DNA of 5,241 nucleotides. Source: Burkholderiaceae bacterium (GTDB taxonomy: Bacteria > Pseudomonadota > Gammaproteobacteria > Burkholderiales > Burkholderiaceae). Numbering within the stretch: position 1 is the stretch's first letter; each line of letters opens with the position of its first letter. The notes beneath the pieces were generated by a model that was not told where the DNA came from, ran no database searches, and worked only from the letters and a program-made list of their open reading frames with translations. Both the position numbers and the translations under genes were made by a program. Below are positions 1 through 5,241 of the stretch, piece after piece. The stretch lies in NCBI GenBank assembly GCA_947470165.1, contig CANISN010000138.1, positions 1-5,241 on the forward strand. Reading direction: 5' to 3'.

Positions 1-1
1 A

Positions 2-586
2 GTGGGGCCAAAACTACCCGTTAAAAATCTACGCTCTCTCATTGAGCTAGCAAGACTGAACCCGGGAAAAATTACCCTAGCCAATGCTGGTAGTGGAAGC
101 CCAGGCCACCTTGCTGGAGCATTATTAGAAAGTATGGCTGATATTAAATTTACTAACGTACCCTACAAAGGTGGTGCCCCTGGAGTAGCAGACTTACTTG
201 CTGGTCATGTCGATGCCATGTTTGTAACACTGCCAGCCGCCTTACAGTACGTTCGATCTGGAAAACTGACGGCCCTTGGAGTCAGCCCGTCCAAGAGATC
301 CACTGGTGCACATAGTATCCCCACAATTGCTGAGGCAGGTGTACCGGGTTATGACCTTAACTCTTGGCAAGGAATATTAGCCCCAGTAGGCACGCCCCAA
401 GCTATTATCAATAAACTCAATAAAGAGATTGTTCAAACTCTGAAACAGCCAGAGGTCAAAGATCAATTAGTCTCTCAAGGGTTTGAAATTGTTGCGAGCT
501 CCCCTGAATACCTAGCAAAGCAATTGGCCATTCAAGCGCCTAAATGGGCAAAATTAGTGAGAGATTCTGGGGCAAAAGTTGACTGA
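2..586 (+). CDS. TTT-family (Bug/TctC) periplasmic substrate-binding protein, 5'-truncated by window edge
   Basis: This is the C-terminal 194 residues of a tripartite tricarboxylate transporter receptor, a periplasmic protein that binds a small organic acid and delivers it to a TctA/TctB-type membrane permease. Family hallmarks are visible: an NAGSGSPGHLAGALL-like segment (visible residues 29-42), VPYKGGAP followed by DLLAGHVDAMF (53-74), a PTIAEAGVPGY block (107-117) and a SWQGILAPVGTP block (121-132). Members are usually about 320 residues, so roughly 125-130 residues, including the signal peptide and first lobe, lie left of the window. The GTG at position 2 is an internal valine codon, not a start. 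The frame ends at TGA 584-586, and the next gene starts 13 bp later, so the two are probably co-transcribed. The ligand cannot be inferred, because Bug receptors are highly paralogous in Burkholderiales. The family call is secure; the exact function is not. Confidence 0.93.
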   Translation: MGPKLPVKNLRSLIELARLNPGKITLANAGSGSPGHLAGALLESMADIKFTNVPYKGGAPGVADLLAGHVDAMFVTLPAALQYVRSGKLTALGVSPSKRSTGAHSIPTIAEAGVPGYDLNSWQGILAPVGTPQAIINKLNKEIVQTLKQPEVKDQLVSQGFEIVASSPEYLAKQLAIQAPKWAKLVRDSGAKVD

Positions 587-588
587 GT

Positions 589-594
589 GAGGGG
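589..594 (+). promoter_or_regulatory. Ribosome binding site of the isomerase gene
   Basis: GAGGGG lies 5 nt before the ATG at 600, inside the 13-bp gap after the upstream stop codon. It is the strongest Shine-Dalgarno-like sequence among the starts in this window and fixes the start of the isomerase gene. Confidence 0.7.
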
Positions 595-599
595 CGGAT

Positions 600-1235
600 A
601 TGACTTCAAAAAGAAAAATAGATTTCTACTTTAGCTTTATTTCTCTTTATACCTATATTGGGTATGAAGCATTTGAAGCTTTAGTAAAAAAGTATGATTT
701 AGAGGTCACTTATAAACCTATTGATCTGCATGCGATATTTTCAGTCAGCGGAGGATTGCCGGTCTCAAAGCGACCACCTCAAAGACAAGCCTATCGATTC
801 GTTGAAATGCAGCGCTGGGCCATATCGCGCAACATACCACTAGTACTTAAGCCAAAATACCACCCATCAGACCCAGTAATTGGGCACCGGATGTTAATTG
901 CTGCCATGGATAAAAATTTAGATGTACAAGAATTCATTCGTAATGCCTTAAAAATTTTATGGGTCGATGATTTAGACATTAAAGATTCAAAAGTGATGGT
1001 GGATGTTGCCAATAAATCAGGGTTAGATGGAGGCCAATTACTTAAAGATAGCGCTAGCCAAGAAATTGATACTGAAGTGAATCGATTAACAGAAGAGGCA
1101 GTTAAAAGACAAGTGTTTGGGACGCCCTTCTTCTTTTATAGAGATGAGCCGTTTTGGGGTCAGGACCGGCTGGACTTGCTAGAGGATGCTATTCAGTCAG
1201 ATCGAGATCCTATTCCTTTTGGATTAATTGCTTAA
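600..1235 (+). CDS. 2-hydroxychromene-2-carboxylate isomerase-like protein (DsbA-fold, kappa-GST-like)
   Basis: A complete 211-residue protein, close to the family's usual 200 or so. It belongs to the thioredoxin/DsbA-fold group containing 2-hydroxychromene-2-carboxylate (HCCA) isomerase, a glutathione-dependent enzyme of naphthalene and related aromatic degradation. The N-terminal strand DFYFSFIS (8-15) leads to Ser15, which aligns with the catalytic serine of the family and sits where DsbA proteins have CXXC; there is no CXXC, so a disulfide oxidoreductase role is unlikely. The usual S-P-Y-[ST]-Y reads S-L-Y-T-Y here. A GLPVSKRPPQRQAYRFVEMQ segment (52-71), the VFGTPFFF cis-Pro loop (172-179, Pro176) and FWGQDRLDLLE (185-195) are typical. 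The ATG at 600 is preceded by GAGGGG (589-594) with 5-nt spacing, and the start lies 13 bp after a TTT receptor gene, suggesting one operon for an organic-acid or aromatic catabolic step. The family also has members with other or unknown substrates, so the precise reaction is inferred. Confidence 0.88.
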   Translation: MTSKRKIDFYFSFISLYTYIGYEAFEALVKKYDLEVTYKPIDLHAIFSVSGGLPVSKRPPQRQAYRFVEMQRWAISRNIPLVLKPKYHPSDPVIGHRMLIAAMDKNLDVQEFIRNALKILWVDDLDIKDSKVMVDVANKSGLDGGQLLKDSASQEIDTEVNRLTEEAVKRQVFGTPFFFYRDEPFWGQDRLDLLEDAIQSDRDPIPFGLIA

Positions 1236-1260
1236 ATTTACAGTATTTTTTAGTTTTTAG

Positions 1261-1303
1261 CCTACCCAGCATGATTCGAATGTACGACCTACGCCTTTAG
1301 AAG
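1261..1303 (-). other. Degenerate tRNA 3'-half-like sequence, candidate integration-site (att) scar
   Basis: Read on the minus strand, the stretch begins with CTTCTAA (1303 to 1297), which looks like an anticodon loop with UCU (an Arg-type anticodon). It continues with GGCGTAGGTCG, resembling a variable region, and reaches the canonical T-loop TTCGAAT (1280 to 1274). The T-stem is degenerate: GTACA against CATGC gives two mismatches and one wobble. The anticodon-to-T-loop distance is 16 nt instead of the usual 14-15 or so, no 5' half or D-arm follows upstream, and there is no CCA. It is therefore not a working tRNA. Tyrosine integrases often recombine in the anticodon or T-loop and leave 3'-half copies, which would explain why the resemblance stops at the anticodon loop. 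Chance similarity around the self-complementary ATTCGAAT remains possible. Confidence 0.35.
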
Positions 1304-1359
1304 AATTTGTGGCTGCTAGAAAGTCTATAAATTTCAATGACTTACAGATTTAAAATGAC

Positions 1360-1383
1360 ACTGTGTAATAAACTGTGCAATGA
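1360..1383. repeat. 12-bp imperfect tandem repeat
   Basis: Two adjacent 12-bp units, ACTGTGTAATAA (1360-1371) and ACTGTGCAATGA (1372-1383), match at 10 of 12 positions. The first overlaps the small dyad ACACTGTGT (1358-1366). With only two copies this may be chance or slippage; a regulator-binding role is conceivable but unsupported. Confidence 0.35.
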
Positions 1384-1422
1384 GATTGATTAAGCAAATC
1401 GATATCCCATCAGTCTTCTTTT

Positions 1423-1447
1423 ATGGCGCTCTTTTAGCCATTTTTTT
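1423..1447 (+). terminator. Possible Rho-independent terminator downstream of the isomerase gene
   Basis: ATGGC (1423-1427) pairs with GCCAT (1437-1441) around a 9-nt loop and is followed directly by an uninterrupted T-run (1441-1447). The stem is only 5 bp and the site is about 190 nt past the isomerase stop, so it is a weak candidate. It would nonetheless separate the upstream operon from the efflux genes beginning at 1544. Confidence 0.35.
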
Positions 1448-1488
1448 GATGAATAATATATGTCCGCTTTAACTTAATGGGTATTGAC

Positions 1489-1498
1489 CATAATTATG
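1489..1498. promoter_or_regulatory. 10-bp perfect palindrome upstream of the efflux operon, candidate operator
   Basis: CATAATTATG is perfectly self-complementary and lies 45 bp before the adaptor start. It overlaps a TATGAT hexamer (1495-1500) and begins at the last base of a TTGACC hexamer (1484-1489). RND efflux operons are often repressed by TetR- or MarR-type regulators binding such dyads, but no regulator gene is visible here and AT-only palindromes of this size arise by chance. This is a pointer only. Confidence 0.25.
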
Positions 1499-1543
1499 AT
1501 AAGAGAATCAGAGGGCTCCATAAATTAATAATATAGGCTGTAA

Positions 1544-2587
1544 ATGAAGAAAATACTTATGCCATTGGCGCTTGCTCTCATAGCATTTCATGCAGACTCT
1601 CAAGTGAAACCTCAACCGCTAGTCCCTGACACGGGTTCGGCACAGGGCAAGCCTGCATTAAGTATCAGCATTACAAAACCAATCCGGCAAACCCTTTTAA
1701 TAAAAACTGCCGCAAATGGTACCGTTGGCATCTGGCAGGAGGCGATTATCGGTACTGAGACGATGGGTTTACGCTTAATTGATCTTCGAGTGGACATAGG
1801 CGACCGTATCCACGCAGGTGATGTACTTGCGATATTTGCTTCTGACACAATTCGTGCCGAGTTGGAGCAAGCTCGTGCGGGACTTGTCGAGGCAGAGGCC
1901 ACCTTAGATGAATCACGCCAAAGTGGAAATCGGATAGATGAGCAACGTGCCCAGGCGCGCGTGGAGATGGCGCGTGCGCAAGTGAAACTACAAGAGCTAA
2001 GACTTGCTCAATGCACTTTAAAAGCACCTGATGATGGGGTAATTTCAGGGCGCATGGCTTCGGTTGGCTCAGTACCGGGGATCGGTAGTGAGTTATTTCG
2101 CTTGATTCGGCAAGGGCGCATTGAGTGGCGCGCAGAATTCACCGTAGATGAGTTACTACGTATTCAGCCAGGTATGAGAGCAAAACTAGAGTCGCCCGGT
2201 GGTGGCTTCGTAGAGGGTCAAGTCCGCCTGATATCTCCCATCATGGATTCCCAAACCCGTAATGCACTAGTCTATATTGATATACCAGCAATTGGTACTA
2301 AAGGTAGTGCAGGACTCAAGCCTGGAATGTTTGTAAGGGGTAATTTAGAAATCGGTCAAAGTACCGTCTTGACAGTACCTAAGTCAGCGATCACCTTTCG
2401 TGATGGCTTTAGTTATATATATCGACTTCTATCTAACCAACGGGTTGAGCGAGTCAAGGTGCAGACTGGTCAGATCACAGCCGATCGTATTGAGATCATC
2501 TCGGGCTTAACGGCGAACGATAGTATTGTTTCCTCAGGCGTTGGCTTTTTAACTGATGGTGATCGCGTCCGAGTGGTAAACCCCTGA
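1544..2587 (+). CDS. RND efflux periplasmic adaptor subunit (membrane fusion protein, HlyD/AcrA type)
   Basis: A complete 347-residue adaptor that would link the inner-membrane RND permease encoded next to an outer-membrane channel. The N-terminus MKKILMPLALALIAFHADS is a Sec signal peptide with a likely cleavage after Ser19 (A-D-S before Q20). There is no lipobox cysteine, so it is probably soluble rather than an AcrA-like lipoprotein. The first lipoyl half is around 78-98 (LRVDIGDRIHAGDVLAIF), followed by a short Glu/Arg/Ala-rich helical hairpin (about 100-155). The second lipoyl half starts at CTLKAPDDGVISG (157-169) and runs to LFRLIR (184-189). A beta-barrel part (about 193-270, including LKPGMFVRG at 258-266) and a membrane-proximal part (about 275-347) follow. 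The signal peptide supports ATG 1544; only a minimal AGG (1535-1537) serves as ribosome binding site. The stop overlaps the permease start by one base, indicating translational coupling. Substrate is unknown. Confidence 0.93.
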   Translation: MKKILMPLALALIAFHADSQVKPQPLVPDTGSAQGKPALSISITKPIRQTLLIKTAANGTVGIWQEAIIGTETMGLRLIDLRVDIGDRIHAGDVLAIFASDTIRAELEQARAGLVEAEATLDESRQSGNRIDEQRAQARVEMARAQVKLQELRLAQCTLKAPDDGVISGRMASVGSVPGIGSELFRLIRQGRIEWRAEFTVDELLRIQPGMRAKLESPGGGFVEGQVRLISPIMDSQTRNALVYIDIPAIGTKGSAGLKPGMFVRGNLEIGQSTVLTVPKSAITFRDGFSYIYRLLSNQRVERVKVQTGQITADRIEIISGLTANDSIVSSGVGFLTDGDRVRVVNP

Positions 2588-5241
2588 TGATAAACGTCTC
2601 CTCGTGGTCAATTCGCAATCCGCTAGGTGCGGTAATGCTTTTTGTAATCATGACCCTTGCAGGAATAGTCGCATTCCATGGGATGAAAGTGCAAAACTAT
2701 CCCGATATCGGTTTACCTACAGTCATTCTAAGTACTTCACTACCAGGGGCATCACCATCCGCATTAGAAACGGATGTGGCACGTAAGATAGAAAACTCAA
2801 TTGCTTCTCTCCAAGGGTTAAAGCACATTACTACTAAAATCCAAGATGGTGCAGTAACAATGACAGTGGAGTTTCGTCTCGAGAAGCTAGTTCAGGAAGC
2901 AGTTGATGATGTACGTTCAGCTATACAAAGTGTGCGCGCAGAACTTCCTGCTGATTTACGTGAACCAGTTGTACAAAAGCTAGACCTTGCAAGCCAACCC
3001 ATCCTTGCATTCACTATAAGTTCAACATCACTCGATAAGGAGGCCCTGAGTTGGTTTATCGACTATGAAATATCCCGCGCATTATTAGCAGTTAAGGGTG
3101 TGGGCTCCGTTAATCGGGTTGGAGGAGTAAATCGCGAGATTCGCGTCTCACTTGATCCATTGAAGTTAAATGCATTAGGCTTAACCGCCGCAGAGATCTC
3201 TCAACAACTTCGGATTATTCAAAATGAAAGTTCAGGGGGAAGAGCTTCTATTGGCGGGCTCGAACAACCAGTTCGTACCTTAGGCAAAGCAAATAATGCT
3301 GCAGAGCTTGCTGTAACTGAGTTGTCAGTATCTCGCGCTAGCGGTGATTTAGTACAACATATTCGTCTTGACCAGGTGGCTACAGTAAAGGATATGGTGA
3401 GTGAAGCACGTTCTGCCGCACTTCTTGATGGTCGTCCTGTTATTGGCTTTGAGGTAGCGCGAAGTCGGGGTGAAAGCGAAATTGAAGTAGGCAATGCAGT
3501 TAGACTTGCTCTTAATGAGCTCAAGCAACGCCATGAGCACATTGCTTTAACTGAAGCTTTTGATTTTGTCACTCCAGTGCAAGAGGAATATCACAACTCA
3601 CTCAAGTTACTGTATGAAGGTGCACTACTTGCAGTGATCGTGGTTTGGATATTTTTACGCGAATGGCGCGCTACACTAATATCAGCAGTCGCTTTACCAC
3701 TATCAGTAATACCGGCTTTTGCGGGAATGGTCTGGCTAGGATTTAGTCTCAACATCGTTACTTTACTAGCACTTTCACTAGTTATTGGCGTTCTCGTCGA
3801 TGATGCGATCGTTGAAGTTGAAAATATTGTACGCCATCTTCAGATGGGTAAAACACCCTACCAGGCTGCAATGGATGCCGCCGATGAAATTGGGCTAGCG
3901 GTAATCGCCACTACTTTTACGCTAATTGCAGTATTTTTACCAACAGCTTTCATGAGCGGTATTGCTGGAAAATTTTTTAAGCAATTTGGCTGGACGGCAG
4001 CCCTTGCGGTATTTGCTTCACTTGTAGTTGCTCGTGTTCTTACACCTATGATGGCTGCTTATTTATTGCGTCCAAGCACATCGAATACTCACGTTCGAGA
4101 TCCAAGCTGGATGAAGATTTATCTGCGTATGGTTGACTGGTGTCTTCGGCACCGTTTAGCAACTCTATTGCTATCGGGAGGCTTTTTTGTCGGATCTTTA
4201 GCATTAATTCCGCTTTTACCTCAAGGCTTCTTGCCAGCTGACGATAACTCGCAGACACAAGTAATGCTAGAGTTGCAGCCCGGATCCGCGCTAATCGAGA
4301 CTATGACAGCAGCAGAACAAGCCCGTGCTGTAATTATGCGAATGCCTGAAGTTCGAAGCGTTTACACCACTATTGGCGCAGGTAATGTTGGTAGTGATCC
4401 ATTCTCGGCAACCGATGCAGCCGAGGTACGACGCGCAACACTCACAGTACAGTTAGTAGCACGCGGGGAGCGCCAAAAAAAACAAATCATAGAAAGCCGC
4501 ATGCGTAACGAGCTTGAGGTAATTCCTGCTGTCCGTACTAAAATTGGCCTTGGTAGTTCAGGTGAAAAATACGTTCTCGTTCTGACTGGTGATGATCCCC
4601 AAATCTTACAGCTAGCTGCTCGCTCTGTAGAGCGCGATCTACGAACAATCTCCGGCTTGGGTAGCGTTTCGTCAACAGCTTCACTAGTTCGTCCGGAGAT
4701 CGTTGCACGACTTCATAACGCCCGTGCTACAGATCTTGGTGTAACTAGCACCTCAATTGGCGAAACTCTTCGTATAGCAACTTTAGGTGATTATGATGCT
4801 GCTTTACCTAAATTGAGCCTTGAGCAAAGACAGATACCAATTGTAGTGCGGCTTGATGATACTGCGCGGCGAGATTTATCAGTTATTGAGCGACTTAATG
4901 TACCCAGTGCTCGTGCCCCTGTAATGCTTGCGCAAGTTGCGACATTGGAACTTACAGGAGGCCCCGCAGTAATTGACCGCTACGACCGCGCACGTAATAT
5001 TAGCTTTGAAATCGAGCTTTCTGACTTACCACTTGGTAAAGTTATAGAAGCAGTACATGCATTACCATCGGTACGTGACTTGCCTCGGGGCGTCCGCATT
5101 ATTGAGATAGGTGATGCGGAGATCATGGAAGAGTTATTTACTAGCTTCGGCCTTGCAATGCTAGCCGGCGTACTATGTATCTTTATTGTTTTAGTATTGC
5201 TCTTCAAGGATTTATTACATCCTTTGACGATTCTAGTAGCG
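2587..5241 (+). CDS. RND efflux permease (HAE/AcrB-like), 3'-truncated by window edge
   Basis: An inner-membrane proton-driven efflux pump subunit. The frame from ATG 2587 is open for 885 codons to the final base; family members are about 1,000-1,050 residues, so some 120-160 are missing. The N-terminus reads MINVSSWSIRNPLG with TM1 at about 14-30, then NYPDIGLPTV (37-46) and LPGASP (52-57) opening the first porter domain. TM2 is about 341-357, TM3 363-382, TM4 391-411, TM5 439-456, TM6 470-491, TM7 524-544 and TM8 854-873. TM4 contains GVLVDDAIVEVEN, with Asp405 and Asp406 matching the proton-relay pair of AcrB (Asp407/408). This is typical of drug-type (HAE) pumps rather than metal CzcA-type ones. 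The TM10 lysine of the relay lies outside the window. The start shares its A with the adaptor stop (TGATG), so translation is probably coupled. Exported substrates cannot be told from the sequence. Confidence 0.95.
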   Translation, partial: MINVSSWSIRNPLGAVMLFVIMTLAGIVAFHGMKVQNYPDIGLPTVILSTSLPGASPSALETDVARKIENSIASLQGLKHITTKIQDGAVTMTVEFRLEKLVQEAVDDVRSAIQSVRAELPADLREPVVQKLDLASQPILAFTISSTSLDKEALSWFIDYEISRALLAVKGVGSVNRVGGVNREIRVSLDPLKLNALGLTAAEISQQLRIIQNESSGGRASIGGLEQPVRTLGKANNAAELAVTELSVSRASGDLVQHIRLDQVATVKDMVSEARSAALLDGRPVIGFEVARSRGESEIEVGNAVRLALNELKQRHEHIALTEAFDFVTPVQEEYHNSLKLLYEGALLAVIVVWIFLREWRATLISAVALPLSVIPAFAGMVWLGFSLNIVTLLALSLVIGVLVDDAIVEVENIVRHLQMGKTPYQAAMDAADEIGLAVIATTFTLIAVFLPTAFMSGIAGKFFKQFGWTAALAVFASLVVARVLTPMMAAYLLRPSTSNTHVRDPSWMKIYLRMVDWCLRHRLATLLLSGGFFVGSLALIPLLPQGFLPADDNSQTQVMLELQPGSALIETMTAAEQARAVIMRMPEVRSVYTTIGAGNVGSDPFSATDAAEVRRATLTVQLVARGERQKKQIIESRMRNELEVIPAVRTKIGLGSSGEKYVLVLTGDDPQILQLAARSVERDLRTISGLGSVSSTASLVRPEIVARLHNARATDLGVTSTSIGETLRIATLGDYDAALPKLSLEQRQIPIVVRLDDTARRDLSVIERLNVPSARAPVMLAQVATLELTGGPAVIDRYDRARNISFEIELSDLPLGKVIEAVHALPSVRDLPRGVRIIEIGDAEIMEELFTSFGLAMLAGVLCIFIVLVLLFKDLLHPLTILVA

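Larger units (their letters stand above)
1236..1543. other. 308-bp AT-rich intergenic region between the catabolic operon and the efflux operon
   Basis: No convincing protein gene is present on either strand. From left to right it holds a T-rich stretch just after the isomerase stop, a minus-strand tRNA 3'-half-like sequence (about 1261-1303), a 12-bp imperfect tandem repeat (1360-1383), a short hairpin followed by seven T (1423-1447) and a perfect 10-bp palindrome (1489-1498). The promoter of the efflux operon should lie in its right half, but no well-spaced -35/-10 pair can be read. The AT-rich composition and the tRNA-like relic suggest a former insertion or rearrangement point. Confidence 0.7.

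Noticed and set aside
2..4. GTG at position 2 as the start of the solute receptor
   Set aside because: The visible protein begins in the middle of the conserved family domain and lacks a signal peptide and the first lobe, so the true start is outside the window.
791..1012. Minus-strand open frame opposite the isomerase gene
   Set aside because: The sense strand encodes a complete, motif-bearing isomerase with a good ribosome binding site; the antisense translation has no recognisable features.
1261..1310. A functional tRNA gene on the minus strand
   Set aside because: There is no D-arm or 5' acceptor strand, the anticodon stem does not pair, the T-stem has two mismatches, and there is no CCA. 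Only a relic or att half-site reading is tenable.
1484..1500. TTGACC (1484-1489) and TATGAT (1495-1500) as a sigma-70 promoter
   Set aside because: The hexamers are only 5 bp apart, far from the required 16-18 bp, and no good partner lies at the correct distance for either one.
1612..2027. Minus-strand open frames opposite the adaptor gene
   Set aside because: The sense strand encodes a clear lipoyl/hairpin adaptor; the antisense frames overlap each other in different phases and show no recognisable domain.
2604..2786. Plus-strand open frame of 60 codons in another frame near the start of the permease
   Set aside because: It lies wholly inside the permease reading frame, which has unmistakable RND motifs (TM1, NYPDIG, PGAS). 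Its own translation is low-complexity and resembles nothing.
3219..3572. Minus-strand open frames inside the permease gene (also at 3349-3540, 4046-4258 and 4980-5207)
   Set aside because: They are antisense shadows of a strongly coding sense frame, with no family motifs and Ser/Arg-rich composition typical of reverse-frame translation.
1..5241. CRISPR arrays, insertion-sequence transposases, rRNA, phage genes or toxin-antitoxin pairs
   Set aside because: No regularly spaced repeats, transposase motifs, rRNA-like stretches or phage/toxin-antitoxin proteins are visible on either strand.

Overview
This window looks like a piece of a betaproteobacterial (Burkholderiales) chromosome, possibly from a Polynucleobacter-like, moderately AT-leaning lineage. 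The placement rests on the combination of a Bug/TctC-type periplasmic solute receptor, a 2-hydroxychromene-2-carboxylate isomerase-like protein and an HAE-type RND efflux pair. It is an inference from gene families, not from any marker gene. All recognisable genes are on the + strand.

Region 1 (about 1-1235) is the end of one operon. The C-terminal 60% or so of a tripartite tricarboxylate transporter (TTT) substrate-binding receptor enters from the left edge. After 13 bp comes a complete DsbA-fold isomerase of the HCCA isomerase / kappa-GST-like family. The pairing suggests uptake and breakdown of an organic acid, possibly an aromatic or ring-cleavage product; the substrate cannot be read from the sequence.

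Region 2 (1236-1543) is a 308-bp AT-rich gap with no convincing protein gene. It contains a minus-strand stretch resembling the 3' half of a tRNA (a T-loop with degenerate stem pairing, ending at an anticodon-loop-like sequence), a 12-bp imperfect tandem repeat, a short hairpin followed by seven T (a possible terminator for region 1) and a perfect 10-bp palindrome upstream of the next operon. The tRNA-like stretch is a candidate integration-site scar and is the least expected element in the window.

Region 3 (1544-5241, running off the right edge) is a two-gene efflux operon. It encodes a secreted periplasmic adaptor (membrane fusion protein, 347 aa) and, with a 1-bp stop/start overlap, a large inner-membrane RND permease. 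The permease frame is open without a stop for 885 codons to the last base of the window. It carries the paired TM4 aspartates of proton-driven drug-type RND pumps, while the TM9-TM12 part lies outside. Together these should form the inner-membrane and periplasmic parts of a tripartite pump; no outer-membrane channel gene is present here. I see no clearly novel system in this window; the intergenic tRNA-like remnant deserves the first follow-up.
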